Positions 18,941 to 28,992 of a stretch of DNA of 64,000 nt are shown here, piece by piece. The notes beneath the pieces are model-generated. The model was not told the origin of the DNA, did not search any database, and saw only the letters and a program-made list of their open reading frames with translations. The DNA lies in assembly GCA_963720775.1 (NCBI GenBank), contig CAVRGR010000004.1:103986-167985 (forward strand). Direction: 5' to 3'. The stretch is from JAENVT01 sp963720775 (GTDB taxonomy: Bacteria; Actinomycetota; Acidimicrobiia; Acidimicrobiales; Ilumatobacteraceae). The first letter of the stretch is position 1, and every line of letters starts with the position of its first letter. The translations under genes and the position numbers were made by a program.

Positions 18941-20879
18941 ATGACTCCCGCCGTGCCGGACGACGGTGCTCCGTCGGGGCAGAGCCTGATCCGACCGCAG
19001 GTCACCCCTCGTGTGCCCGGTCTGACGATCGCGGCCATGACGTCGATCGGCGCCGGCATCATCCACGCCGCCGCCGCGGGTGTGCACGCCGAGCATCCCC
19101 AGCTTGCTCGGGTGTTCATCATGCTGGCGATCGCCCAGGTGGGTGCAGGCCTCCTGGCCTTGGCCCGCCCCAACCGCCTCGTCGCTGCCCTGATCCTGGG
19201 CATCAGCGTCGCTGCTGTCGCAGGCTGGCTGGCAACGCGAATCACCGGCATCTCGTGGATCGACGGCCTGGAGGTACGCGAAGCGCCGCAATACGCCGAC
19301 ACTGCCTGTGCCCTGCTCGCCGCGATCGCGATCGGCTGTGCACTGGCAGCGGTGATGATCGGCAGGCGGCGAGCCTTGTCGCCACATCTGCTGTTCCCGG
19401 CACTCGCTGTCGCTGCCTTCACCATTCCGGCGATGCTCAGCAGCGGCACGCACGTGCACACTCACGTACAAGCGGCGAGCGCTGCCGGCGCCGACGGCTC
19501 AGCCACCGCGGTTGTCGACGAATCGCAACCTCACACGCACGCCGCCGACGGATCGTCCGTGGCCGTCGTCGACGAATCGCAACACAACCACACGACCGAC
19601 ACGACCGGTGGTTCGACGCCAACCGCGACGACCACGTCCACATGGCCTCGCCCCTGGGACCCGACGAAGCCGATCGACGTCTCCGGAGTACCCGGCGTGA
19701 CACCCGAGCAAGAGGCGCGCGCAACCAAGCTGATCCAGGACTCACTGCAAGACCTCCCCAAGTACGCCGACACGGCTGCGGCAATCGCCGACGGTTACGC
19801 ATCGATCGGTGATGCCGGCACCGGCGACGAGCACTACGTCAACACGTCGCTCATCGAAGACAACGACTTCCTCGACGCGGCACACCCCGAGTCGCTGGTC
19901 TACAAAGTCGACGGTGACAAGCGGACGTTGGCGGGGGCGATGTACATCGCCAGCGCCAGGCCCACCGACGACCCGAGCCTGCTCGACTTCGCCGGGCCGT
20001 TGATGCAATGGCACAACCACGGCAACCTCTGCTGGGCAAGCGGGCCCGATGGCAAGCCCCGCGTCGTCGGCATCACCGACGCCAACGGCAAGTGCGCCAA
20101 CGGGGTGAACACTGGCGGCCAGAACCCGATGGTGCACGTATGGATCACGCCCCATCCGTGTGGAGTGTTCGCCGCGCTCGAAGGAATCGGCGCCGGACAG
20201 GCCGCGGTCCCGGATTCACAGCGCGTCGACCTGTGCAACCAAGCCCACACGCATCCCGCCGCGGCCGTGCCGACCAAACCGTTCGATCCCACACAACCGA
20301 TCGACCTCGGTGGTGTCGCCGGCGTCACGCCCGAGCAGCAGGCTGCGGCCGAGAACCTCGTCGCCCTCAACGTCGTACGCCTTCCGCAGTGGTCCGACTA
20401 CAAGGTCGCCGAGGCCGCCGGGTTCCACAGCATCGGCGACGGAGCCACCGGATTCGAGCACTTCATCAAGTGGGACTGGATCAACGACGACGTCACACTC
20501 GATCCCGATCATCCGGAAAGCCTGGTCTACTCGCCACAACCCGATGGTTCGAAGAAGCTCGTCGAGCGCGATGTACTTCCTGCCCGACAACGTCGCCCTG
20601 AAAGACGTGCCCGACATCGGTGGCGCGCTGATGCAATGGCACATCCACGACAACCTGTGCTTCACGGCCGACCCCGTGGCACCGCAGGTGCGCGGCGTCA
20701 CCGACGCGAACGGCAACTGCGCCGCGCCGCTCGTCAAGTTCCGCAACGCGCCGATGATCCACGTGTGGATCACGCCGAACAAGTGCGGGCCGTTCGCCGC
20801 CCTCGAGGGAATCGGCGCCGGGCAGATCCTCGACGGCCAGACGCGCTTGTGCGACGCCGCCCACGGATCGGGTTTCTAG
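18941..20879 (+). CDS. Membrane protein with His-rich linker and two copies of an uncharacterised extracellular domain (frameshifted)
   Basis: Reads as 645 residues once one extra base near 20567 is removed (frame 1 to KKLVE, then AMYFLPDNVALKD to the stop at 20879). Residues about 25-172 hold four or five hydrophobic helices. A His-rich linker follows (HVHTHVQ, QPHTHAAD, SQHNHTT) and then two homologous domains of about 200 residues. Both copies share VTPEQ, SIGD, HPESLVY, LMQWH, HGNLCW or HDNLCF, MVHVWITPHPCG or MIHVWITPNKCG, and FAALEGIGAGQ. Conserved His, Trp and Cys suggest metal binding. I know similar domains only as hypothetical actinobacterial proteins. The frameshift is probably a sequence error because both sides remain perfectly conserved. 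Confidence 0.75.
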
Positions 20880-22375
20880 ACCGCCGCTGGTCGCTGCCTG
20901 GCAACCATCGTGCCTGCGGCATCCTCGTCGCGGATGAACCATGCGCACAACGCGGCGATCAGCGCGAGTAGCACGGCGACCCCGAAGGCCCAGTGCACAC
21001 CTGTGAGCGCGCGGTTCACTTCGTTCGACTCCGGTGCCCGGCTGAGCGACATGTGGGCGGCGAGGATGCTGGCCATGATCGCCACGCCCAGCGACACGCC
21101 GACCTGCCGTTGCGTGGAGAAGATCGACGACGCCCGGCCGTTCTGCGAAGGCTCGATCGTGGCATATCCGGCCGCCTGCATCGGAACGAAGGCGAATCCC
21201 ATGCACAGCCCGCGACCGAACATCAGGCTGCGGATCAACCACAGACTGGTGTGCAGCCCCAGCCCGACGTACAAGGCGATCGCCAACGCCGCGGAGATGA
21301 ACCCGAACGTCATCAGCCGCCTCGGGCCAATTCGTCCGTACAGCCGGCCGGCGACGACGGACGAGAACATCACACCGAACGCTTGCGGGAACGTGGTGAG
21401 GCCACTCGCCAGCGGCGTCATGCCGCGTAGCAGTTGCAGGTACAACGGCATCACGAACGTCACTCCGAGAAAGCTGGCGATGGAGAACAACCCGACCAAG
21501 TTGCACTGCCGGAACATGCGGTTGCCGAGCAGCCGGAGCTCGAGCATCGGGCTGGGAATGCGTAGCTCGACGACGGCCATCGCAACCGCAGCGATCACAC
21601 CGAGCACGCCGGTGGTTACGACCACCGGCGAGCTCCATCCCGACTGCGGACCTTCGCTGAGCGCGTAGACGATCAGCGCGAGCGCCGAACCAGAGAGGAC
21701 GAACCCGGCGATGTCGAAGCGGCCCGAGGCCGGATGTCGATGCTCTCGCAGGTGACGCCAGCCGAACCACAACGCGATCATCCCGATCGGTGCGTTGACG
21801 AGAAAGATCCATCGCCAACTGGCGTTGGTGACGATGAGGCCGCCGAGCACCGGCCCGAGTGCGGGCGCGGCAAGGGTGGGAATCATGATCAGCGTCGCCG
21901 CCCGTGCCCGTTCGGCCGGGGGGAACGCTCGGAACAACATGGCCAGACCCACCGGTGTCAACATCCCGCCACCGACGCCCTGGATCACCCGGAAGGCGAT
22001 GAGCTGCCCGATCGTCTGGGCTGCGCCGCAGAGCACGGAGCCGGTGGTGAACGCCATCAGCGCGAACAAGAACGTGCGTTTCGTACCGAAGCGGTCGCCG
22101 AGCCAGCCCGAGGTCGGGATCCACACCGCCAGGCTGAGGGTGTAGCCGAGCACCACCCACTCGGCATTCTCGGTGTGCAGTTCGCGACCCAGCGCCGGAA
22201 TCGCCACGTTGACGATGGTCGTGTCGAGGATGTCGAGAAAGAGCGCCGACACGTAGACGATGGCGACGATCCACTTGTAGGCGACGCTCCGGCCGAAGAT
22301 CTGCACCGAATTGTCGGTGGGAGCGGCAAGAGTTGTCACTTGCGCCGAGGGTAGTGCGCAGGTTGCTGCGATCAT
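20876..22375 (-). CDS. MFS transporter, DHA2 (EmrB/QacA) family
   Basis: 499-residue drug:H+ antiporter with 14 predicted helices, the DHA2 layout. Motifs: SALFLDILDTTIVNVAIPAL (motif D1, helix 1), GWLGDRFGTKRTF (motif A, loop 2-3), FRVIQGVGGGMLTPVGLAML (motif B/C region) and GPVLGGLIVTNASWRWIFLVN (motif C, helix 5). Likely exports a hydrophobic cation or drug. ATG at 22375 leaves only 3 nt to the divergent UbiB-like gene, so GTG at 22339 is a serious alternative start. No Shine-Dalgarno precedes either. Its 3' end overlaps the preceding convergent gene by four bases. Confidence 0.88.
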   Translation of the reverse strand: MIAATCALPSAQVTTLAAPTDNSVQIFGRSVAYKWIVAIVYVSALFLDILDTTIVNVAIPALGRELHTENAEWVVLGYTLSLAVWIPTSGWLGDRFGTKRTFLFALMAFTTGSVLCGAAQTIGQLIAFRVIQGVGGGMLTPVGLAMLFRAFPPAERARAATLIMIPTLAAPALGPVLGGLIVTNASWRWIFLVNAPIGMIALWFGWRHLREHRHPASGRFDIAGFVLSGSALALIVYALSEGPQSGWSSPVVVTTGVLGVIAAVAMAVVELRIPSPMLELRLLGNRMFRQCNLVGLFSIASFLGVTFVMPLYLQLLRGMTPLASGLTTFPQAFGVMFSSVVAGRLYGRIGPRRLMTFGFISAALAIALYVGLGLHTSLWLIRSLMFGRGLCMGFAFVPMQAAGYATIEPSQNGRASSIFSTQRQVGVSLGVAIMASILAAHMSLSRAPESNEVNRALTGVHWAFGVAVLLALIAALCAWFIRDEDAAGTMVARQRPAAV

Positions 22376-22378
22376 GAA

Positions 22379-23977
22379 GTGGTGGTGATCGCCGAAGACA
22401 TCAACTGGGGTGCCTTCACCGACGACGGACCATGGGTTGTCGACCAGGACACGCTGCTGTGGTACCCCATCGCCGGCTTGCTCCGCCAGGCCGCGAGGGC
22501 GGATGTGCCGGCGCTCACCCGGCCGCGGCGGATTCCGCCGGGCCTTCGCGTCATCACTGTCGCCGGTCGACTGATCGGTGCGATCGGACCGTGGTGGCTC
22601 CGCAAGAAGTTCCACCGGTACGCAACACCCGAAGCCGGTCGCAGTGACATCTCGGCTCGCCTGCGACGCGCCGTCGAACGACTCGGTCCGACGTACATCA
22701 AACTCGGCCAGATCATCTCCAGCGGCGAAGGGCTGTTCCCGGCCGAACTGGTCAGCGAGTTCAAACAGTGCCGGGATCAGGTTCCTGCGGAGCCGTTCGA
22801 CACGGTTCGCACGGTGGTCGAAGACGACCTCGGCGTGCCGCTCGAACACATCTTCTCGAGCTTCGACACCTCCCCACTCGCCGCGGCCTCGATCGCCCAG
22901 GTCCACGCGGCAACGCTGCGCACCGGAGAACGAGTGGTGGTCAAGGTGCAGCGGCCCAGCGTGACGCGCCTCGTGCGCAAGGATCTGCGGGTGATGGCGT
23001 GGCTGGCGCCGCATCTCGTCGGGCGCATCCCGATCGCCTCGCTGGCCAATCCGCCGGCCCTCGTCGAACTGTTCGCCGAGACCATCGTCGAAGAGCTCGA
23101 CTTCCGCATGGAAGCAGCCAACATGATCGACATCGCCGTCATGCTTCACGAACTGAAGCAGACCGGCTACGTCGTGCCGCGGCCGCATCCCACACTGATC
23201 ACACGCCGCGTCCTGGTGATGGAACGGATCGATGGCTTCAACTTCGACGACGTCGCCGGCATGAAGGACGCCGGGGTCGACACGGAAGCTGTCGTGCGCA
23301 CCGCGATGATCGCTCTCATCGAGGGAGCGTTGGTCTACGGCGTGTTCCACGGCGACCTGCACGGAGGCAACCTGTTCGTGCTGCCCGACGGCCGCACGGC
23401 GCTGCTCGACTTCGGCATCGTTGGTCGACTCAGCGGCGACCGCCGGTTGGCCTTCCTGCGAATGATGGTGTGCGCGACGACGAACGACGTGAGGGGCCAG
23501 CTCGAGGCGATGCGCGATCTCGGCGCGCTGCCCGCCGACACCGACCTCGACGCGGTCATTCGTGATCTCGCGGCTCGATCAGGCCCCGGTCGACCCCACG
23601 ACGCTGACCGGGGAGGAGTTGATCGCCGAGGTTCAGCGAGTGGTCAAGGCGTTGCTCGGGTACGGGGCACGAATGCCCAAAGAGCTGATGCTCTACGTGA
23701 AGAACATGGTCTTCCTCGACGGGGCAATGGCCAGGCTGGCCCCGGATCTCGACCTGCTCGGCCGAGATCGCCAACATCTCGCTGTTGTTCACCCAACGTC
23801 ACGGGGAGAAGCTCGGCCGCGAGCTCGGAATCGACCATGCGTTCGTTGGAGCTCAACATGGACGGCGTCAAAGCAGGCTTCGGGGTCGACCCCTCCACGC
23901 AGCAGTTGACGTATCGCGAGTTGCAATCGAGACGGGCCCTGATCCAGAAGCGCATGCGCGATCACGTTGGGCGCTGA
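22379..23977 (+). CDS. ABC1/UbiB/ADCK-family atypical kinase (three single-base frameshifts)
   Basis: UbiB-like protein kinase-fold ATPase, linked in other bacteria to isoprenoid-quinone or lipid metabolism. Visible motifs: GPTYIKLGQIISSGEGLFP (KxGQ), SPLAAASIAQVHAATL (Ala-rich loop), VVVKVQRP (ATP Lys), VFHGDLHGGNLFVL (catalytic) and ALLDFGIVGRLS (DFG). After about residue 395 the frame moves three times by an extra base at 23570, 23760 and 23848: RLDQAPVDPTTLTGEELIAE, then AEIANISLLFTQRHGEKLGR, then ELNMDGVKAGFGVDPSTQQL. Corrected length is 531 residues, normal for the family. Since all segments stay conserved, sequence error is likelier than decay. Confidence 0.8.
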   Translation: MVVIAEDINWGAFTDDGPWVVDQDTLLWYPIAGLLRQAARADVPALTRPRRIPPGLRVITVAGRLIGAIGPWWLRKKFHRYATPEAGRSDISARLRRAVERLGPTYIKLGQIISSGEGLFPAELVSEFKQCRDQVPAEPFDTVRTVVEDDLGVPLEHIFSSFDTSPLAAASIAQVHAATLRTGERVVVKVQRPSVTRLVRKDLRVMAWLAPHLVGRIPIASLANPPALVELFAETIVEELDFRMEAANMIDIAVMLHELKQTGYVVPRPHPTLITRRVLVMERIDGFNFDDVAGMKDAGVDTEAVVRTAMIALIEGALVYGVFHGDLHGGNLFVLPDGRTALLDFGIVGRLSGDRRLAFLRMMVCATTNDVRGQLEAMRDLGALPADTDLDAVIRDLAARSGPGRPHDADRGGVDRRGSASGQGVARVRGTNAQRADALREEHGLPRRGNGQAGPGSRPARPRSPTSRCCSPNVTGRSSAASSESTMRSLELNMDGVKAGFGVDPSTQQLTYRELQSRRALIQKRMRDHVGR

Positions 23978-23998
23978 GTTGCTCGCTAACTTCAGGTC

Positions 23999-24901
23999 GT
24001 GAGCCTCGACGCGAACGCCCGCCGGTTCTCGGGATTCGCCGATCTCTACGACGCCGTCCGCCCTGTCCCACCACCCGTTCTCGCCGAGGTCATCACGGCA
24101 TACGCCGGTGGTCGACCGGCCCTCGCCGTCGATCTCGGCAGCGGAACCGGGCTGTCGACTCGATGGGCGGCGACGTGGTCGGCGGATGTCGTGGGCGTCG
24201 AGCCCAACGCCGACATGCGCGGGCTAGCAGCGAACGTTCCCGGCCGAGCGAGCATCCGCTACGTGGAGGGACTTTCCAGTTCGACCGGGCTTCCCGATGG
24301 CTGTGCCGATGTCGTGCTCGCGGTGCAGGCGCTGCACTGGATGGAGCCGGTTGCGACGTTCGCGGAGGTTGGGCGACTGCTGCGGCCCGGCGGCGTCTTT
24401 GCCGCCATCGACTGCGACTGGCCTCCGTCGGTCGGCAACGCCCGCGCCGAGCAGGCGTGGCATGCCGCGCGATCGACCGTCGCTCTACACGAACGCCGGC
24501 TCGCTGGTTGGTCGGATGCGGCGAAGCCGGCACGAGCAGCGTCGTCCTCGCCGCAGTCCGACGAGTTGCGACCAGCCGGCTCAGGCGACCCCACAACGGC
24601 AGTCGTGATCGCCGAAGGTGTGCAGTACTGGCACAAGGGCGAACATCTCGGCCGAATGGTCGCCAGTCGACAGTTCCAGCATTGCGTCGAGGTGGCCGTG
24701 CTCGGTGAGGAACGAGGCGATGCCGACAGGTTCGTCCGGCTCTTCCAGAGCCAGGGCGACTATCAGGCGCTCCGCCGGCACGGACTCGATGACGAGACGC
24801 TCGGCATCGATCGATTCAACACAGAAGCCGTGGCCGCACTCGGCGCGGCACAGCGTCCGTTCTGGTTCACCTACCGCGCCCGCCTCGGCGTGGGGCACTG
24901 A
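23999..24901 (+). CDS. Class I SAM-dependent methyltransferase
   Basis: 301-residue Rossmann-fold methyltransferase: RRFSGFADLYDAVRP at the N-terminus, motif I LAVDLGSGTGLSTR, acidic VVGVEPNADMRG, motif for adenine binding VEGLSSSTGLPDGCADVVL, then ALHWMEP and EVGRLLRPGGVFAAID. A C-terminal QYWHKGEHLGRMVASRQFQH helix region follows a low-complexity insert (AARAASSSPQSDE-like, residues about 175-200). Substrate unknown. GTG start 21 nt after the UbiB-like gene and 8 nt before nucS, so all three could be one transcript. Confidence 0.85.
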   Translation: MSLDANARRFSGFADLYDAVRPVPPPVLAEVITAYAGGRPALAVDLGSGTGLSTRWAATWSADVVGVEPNADMRGLAANVPGRASIRYVEGLSSSTGLPDGCADVVLAVQALHWMEPVATFAEVGRLLRPGGVFAAIDCDWPPSVGNARAEQAWHAARSTVALHERRLAGWSDAAKPARAASSSPQSDELRPAGSGDPTTAVVIAEGVQYWHKGEHLGRMVASRQFQHCVEVAVLGEERGDADRFVRLFQSQGDYQALRRHGLDDETLGIDRFNTEAVAALGAAQRPFWFTYRARLGVGH

Positions 24902-24909
24902 CCTCGCCC

Positions 24910-25569
24910 GTGCGTCTGGTCATCGCTCGTTGCTCGGTCGACTACGCCGGTCGGCTCAACGCGCACCTCCCCGAGGCGGTGCGGCTGATCATGGTGAAGG
25001 CCGACGGTTGTGTTGCCATCCATGCCGATGGCGGCGCGTACAAGCCGCTGAACTGGATGAACGCACCCAACACGCTCGTCACCGGTGACGAGGCGTGGAC
25101 GGTGACCAACCCGAAAGGCGAGTCGCTGACGATCACTCTGCACGAGGTCCTCTCGGACACCGAGACCGAGTTCGGCGACGATCCGGGGTTGCAGAAAGAC
25201 GGCGTCGAGGCCCACCTGCAGGAGTTGCTCGCCGCCTCGCCCGATGCCATCGAGGAGGGACTCACGCTGGTTCGCCGCGAGTACCCGACTGCCATCGGGC
25301 CGATCGACCTGCTGTGCCGCGATCGCGACGGAAGAGTCGTTGCCATCGAGGTCAAGCGCCGCGGTGAGATCGACGGGGTCGAGCAGTTGGCTCGCTACAT
25401 CGAGCGGCTCCACCTCGACTCGTCGCTCGGCAGCGTGCGCGGCGTGTACGTCGCCCAGGTCGTCAAACCGCAAGCGCGGGTGTTGGCGGAGTCGCGGGGA
25501 TTCCGCGTCGTGGAAGTCGACTACGACAAGCTGCGCGGCCTGAGCATCGACGAGCTACGCCTGTTCTGA
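24910..25569 (+). CDS. nucS: Endonuclease NucS (EndoMS), non-canonical mismatch repair
   Basis: 219-residue mismatch-specific endonuclease. It starts MRLVIARCSVDYAGRLNAHL, the conserved actinobacterial NucS N-terminus. The C-terminal RecB-like nuclease core is intact: GPIDLLCRD with Asp133, then VVAIEVKRRG with Glu147 and Lys149, and EQLARYIERL. NucS cuts both strands at G/T, G/G and T/T mismatches and replaces MutS/MutL in Actinobacteria; no mutS or mutL is in this window. GTG start. A strong hairpin follows 16 nt after the stop. Confidence 0.95.
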   Translation: MRLVIARCSVDYAGRLNAHLPEAVRLIMVKADGCVAIHADGGAYKPLNWMNAPNTLVTGDEAWTVTNPKGESLTITLHEVLSDTETEFGDDPGLQKDGVEAHLQELLAASPDAIEEGLTLVRREYPTAIGPIDLLCRDRDGRVVAIEVKRRGEIDGVEQLARYIERLHLDSSLGSVRGVYVAQVVKPQARVLAESRGFRVVEVDYDKLRGLSIDELRLF

Positions 25570-25584
25570 CCCCGATCCAACAGC

Positions 25585-25643
25585 ATCTGGGCGCCAGAAC
25601 TCAGTAGCGACCCGGGGCTGTGAACTCGCAGTGGCGCCCAGAT
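25585..25643. terminator. Large inverted repeat between convergent nucS and trpB2
   Basis: ATCTGGGCGCCA (25585-25596) and TGGCGCCCAGAT (25632-25643) form a perfect 12-bp stem around a 35-nt loop that carries two copies of GAACTC. It fills the gap between two convergent genes, so a bidirectional terminator is likely; a dispersed palindromic repeat unit is the alternative. Confidence 0.6.
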
Positions 25644-25651
25644 CCTTCGGG

Positions 25652-27008
25652 TCAGGCCATCACGGGGACGGTCGACATCGCCTCGGCGAGCTCTTTGTCG
25701 GTGAGGTCGTAGTCGACCATCTTGCCGGTGAGGTAGTTCTCGTAGGCAGCGAGATCGAGGTGGCCATGGCCGCACAACGCGGTGAGGATCACCTTCGACT
25801 CGCCGGACTCCTTGCAGCGCTTGGCCTCGCGAATGGCCGCGGCAATTGCGTGCGTGGGCTCGGGTGCGGGAAGGATTCCCTCGCTGCGGGCGAAGGTGAC
25901 GGCCCCCGCGAAGCACTCGGTCTGGGGAATGGCCTCGGCTTCGGCCAGACCCAACTCGTAGATGTGCGACACCAGCGGCGACATGCCGTGGTAGCGCAGC
26001 CCGCCGGCGTGGATCGAAGGCGGGATGAAGTCGTGACCCAGCGTGTGCATCTTCAGCAGCGGAGTCATGCCGGCGGTGTCGCCGAAGTCGTAGCGGTACT
26101 CGCCCTTGGTGAGGCTCGGGCAGGCGGCCGGTTCGACGCAACGAATCGTCGGATTCATCCTCCCGGCCATCTTCTCGCGGAGGAACGGGAAGGCCAGGCC
26201 ACCGAAGTTGGAACCGCCACCCGTGCAGCCGACGAGAAGGTCGGGGGTCTCCCCCACCATCGCCAACTGAAGGAGCGCCTCTTCACCGATCACGGTTTGG
26301 TGCAGGAGCACGTGGTTCAGCACGCTGCCAAGCGAATATCGGGTCTTCGGGTCGGCGACCGCCGCACCGACTGCTTCGGAGATGGCGATCCCCAGGCTGC
26401 CCGGGTGATCCGGATCGAGCGCCAACAACGATCGGCCGTAGTCGGTGACATCTGACGGGCTGGGGTGCACGGTGGCCCCGTACACCTCCATCATGATCCG
26501 CCGGTACGGCTTCGGCGCGGTACGACGCGGCCACCTGCCAGATCTCGCACTCCATGCCGTATTGGGCGGTGGCAAATGCCAGCGCCGTGCCCCATTGCCC
26601 GGCACCCGTCTCGGTCGTGAGCTTGGTGATGCCCTCTTGGTGGTTGTAGTAGGCCTGCGGAACGGCAGTGTTCGGCTTGTGCGATCCGGCAGGGCTGACG
26701 CCCTCGTACTTGTAGTAGATGCGTGCCGGGGTGTCGAGCACCTTCTCCAAACGGTGGGCGCGGAACAACGGCGACGGCCTCCACAACCTGTACACGTCGA
26801 GCACGCCGCCGGGGATGTCGACGTAGCTGTCTTGCGTGACCTCTTGCATGATGAGCGCCATCGGGAACAGCGGCGCAAGGTCGTCGGGCCCGACCGGCTG
26901 CATCGTGCCCGGGTGCAGCGGCGGCGGAGGCGGCGAGGCGAGGTCCGGAATGATGTTGTACCACTGCGTCGGGATCTGATCTTCGCTCAACAGGATCTTG
27001 GTCTGCAT
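25652..27008 (-). CDS. trpB: TrpB2-type tryptophan synthase beta chain (one frameshift)
   Basis: PLP-dependent enzyme condensing indole and serine, here of the TrpB2 (stand-alone, long) class. N-terminal part: TKILLSEDQIPTQWYNIIPD, RPSPLFRAHRLEKVLDTPA, PLP lysine in GVSPAGSHKPNTA, TETGAGQWGTALAFA. An extra C at about 26519 breaks the frame inside WQVAASY; the rest continues PKPYRRIMMEVYGATVHPSP, VGCTGGGSNFGG (phosphate loop) and HAGGLRYHGMSPLVSHI. Corrected length 451 residues, normal for TrpB2. No trpA or trpC nearby, so indole salvage is the likely role. Gene symbol refers to family; TrpB2 paralogues can differ in function. Confidence 0.85.
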
Positions 27009-27087
27009 GACACACCTCATCGGGACGAACTTGCGACGGGAAGGGACGACGGAACGGTAGCCCGTTGCGCAGGTAGCGTGTCGAGGC

Positions 27088-28129
27088 ATGCAAACGGTCC
27101 AGGGGCGGGCGCAGCACTACGCGTGGGGCGATCTGGCTGCCATCCCCGAACTGCTGGGAGTCGCGTCCGATGGCCGGCCGTGGGCGGAGTGGTGGATCGG
27201 GACGCACCCGATGTTGCCGTCGACGATCGACGGCGGAGCTCCACTTCAGTCGGTCTCGGGCGACCTTCCGTACTTGCTCAAGCTCATGGCTGCCGCCGAG
27301 CCGCTGTCATTGCAGACTCATCCCGGCAGCCATCAAGCGCTGGCCGGCTTCGAGCGCGAGGAGACACTCGGTATCCCTCGCGACTCGCCCGAGCCGCGTC
27401 TACCGCGACGAGTTCGCCAAGCCGGAGATGCTGTGCGCACTGACGTCGTTCGACACGTTGTGCGGCTTTCGGCCGGTCGATGCCACGATCTCGCTCCTGC
27501 GCCGGATCGACGCGCACGACCTCGCCGACCTGCTCGAGCACGAGAAGTTGGCCGCTGTGGTGGCCGCGCTGTACCACCACGAATTCGACGTCTCCACCAC
27601 GCTTGCCGCCTGCGCGCAAGCAACCGGGCGGGAAGCGGATCTGGTCACTGAGCTGGCCCTCACCTATCCCGGCGATCCGTCCGCCGTCGTCACACTGCTG
27701 CTGAACCGAGTCATGCTCACCCGTGGCGACGCGGTGTTCCTCGGTCCCGGCAACCTCCACGCCTACCTCCGCGGGCTCGGTGTCGAGATCATGAGCAACA
27801 GCGACAACGTCGTGCGCGGCGGCATGACCGTGAAGCACATCGACGTCGAGGAGCTGATCGACGTGCTCGACTTCGAGCCGCTGAGCGACCCGGTGGTGCG
27901 ACCCGTCCAAGTAGAGCCGGGTCGGTGGAGGTACGACACGCCCGACACTCCGTTCATCCTCTGGCGATTCGAGATCGGCGCCGGCCGATCCACGACTCAT
28001 CGCGCCGGCGGCCGAGAGCTGTTGTTGTGGGTCGAGGGCCCGAATCGCGGACAGTGTCGGTTCTTGTCGGCCGACGAGACGATCGACATCGACGGCCCGG
28101 CAACCGTGTTCCGCGTCGAAGAGCCCTGA
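27088..28129 (+). CDS. manA: Mannose-6-phosphate isomerase, type I (one frameshift)
   Basis: Zn-dependent isomerase converting fructose-6-phosphate and mannose-6-phosphate; feeds GDP-mannose synthesis. Features: QHYAWGD at residue 9, EWWIGTHP, LPYLLKLMAAAEPLSLQTHP (zinc His and Gln), then after an extra G at 27391 the frame changes: RVYRDEFAKPEMLCALTSFD, VFLGPGNLHAYLRGLGVEIM, SNSDNVVRGGMTVKHID. Corrected length 346 residues, slightly short of the usual 390. A TAGCGT hexamer 14 nt before the ATG suggests an almost leaderless mRNA. Divergent from trpB2. Confidence 0.87.
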
Positions 28130-28154
28130 CACACAGCGGCGTTTGATGCCTGCG

Positions 28155-28169
28155 GCCCCGGATAGGGGC
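28155..28169. terminator. Small GC hairpin between convergent manA and phosphorylase gene
   Basis: GCCCC (28155-28159) pairs with GGGGC (28165-28169) around GGATA, in the 73-nt gap between two convergent stops. Short and without a T-tract. Confidence 0.25.
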
Positions 28170-28202
28170 GCCAGCTCACACACGCTGCGATCCGGGTGCG
28201 TG

Positions 28203-28992
28203 CTAGAGGCGGATCACCGCGTCGAGCGCGAGATCGAGCAGCCGTTCGCCGCGCCGGTGATTGCTTCTCCCAGTGACGGTGATCCCATTCAGCGGCGCTG
28301 ACGTCGTCACCCGCGTACAACAACTGCGCGTACACCGCGCCGCGGAACGCGGCTGCGGCAAACATGGCCGCGGCCTCCATCTCGACGGTGATGCATCCCT
28401 GTTCGCGACGACGTGCAACCTTGGCGGGCGTCTCCCGGAAGAAGGCATCGGTGGTCCACGTCAGACCGCGATCGTGAGGGATGCCTGCCTCGGTCAGCAC
28501 GTCGTCGATCGCGGTGAGCGCGCGCGGGTGCGGTTGCACCTCGGCGTCGGCCGGCGCGTAGTGGTAGCTGGTGCCCTCGTCGCGAATTGCTCCTGTGGGC
28601 ACGATCACGTGACCGACATCGAAACCTGGGCGAACGATGCCAGCGCCGCCGCACCCGATGATCTGAGTGGCACCGAGCGAGATGACGACTTCGAGCGACG
28701 TGACCGCTGCTGGCGCGCCAACCCCTGGGCTCACGAGGGCGACTTCATGGCCACGATGCTCGATGACGCAGATCGGATGGTCTCCGTGCTCGAAGGGAAC
28801 GTTGTGGAGCGGTTCCAGACCAGCGGTGCGATCGTGGACGACGTTGCCGAACCAGCACATCACCGCATGTTGCGGAAAGCCCAACATCGGGCTGTGGATC
28901 GACGGGTTGATCACCGCCAGGGGCGAGGGATCGAACTCGAACAGTGGATGATCGTGGGGAATCATGCGCTGGGCCGACACCGGCCCGATCAA
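28203..28992 (-). CDS. Nucleoside phosphorylase (PNP/UDP family, one frameshift)
   Basis: Phosphorolytic nucleosidase-fold enzyme, probably a purine or uridine phosphorylase for nucleoside salvage. Motifs: VALVSPGVGAPAAVTSLEVVI, LGATQIIGCGGAGIV, GHVIVPTGAIRDEGTS, GCITVEMEAAAMFAAAAFRG (base- and ribose-binding Glu-Met-Glu). An extra base at about 28265 breaks the last 20 codons; read through, the protein ends NHRRGERLLDLALDAVIRL at 28203, corrected length 262 residues. The start codon overlaps the ispG stop (ATGA at 28989-28992), so it is the last gene of the rpsB-ispG block. An alternative start is the ATG at 28965. Confidence 0.82.

Noticed and set aside
20560..27400. Programmed ribosomal frameshifting in the ubiB-like, trpB2 and manA genes
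   Set aside because: The extra bases sit in unrelated contexts (GAGcGCG, CTCgCGG, CTCgGCC, GTTgGAG, TACcGCG, CCCgAGC) without slippery runs or stimulatory stems, and the ubiB-like gene would need three events.
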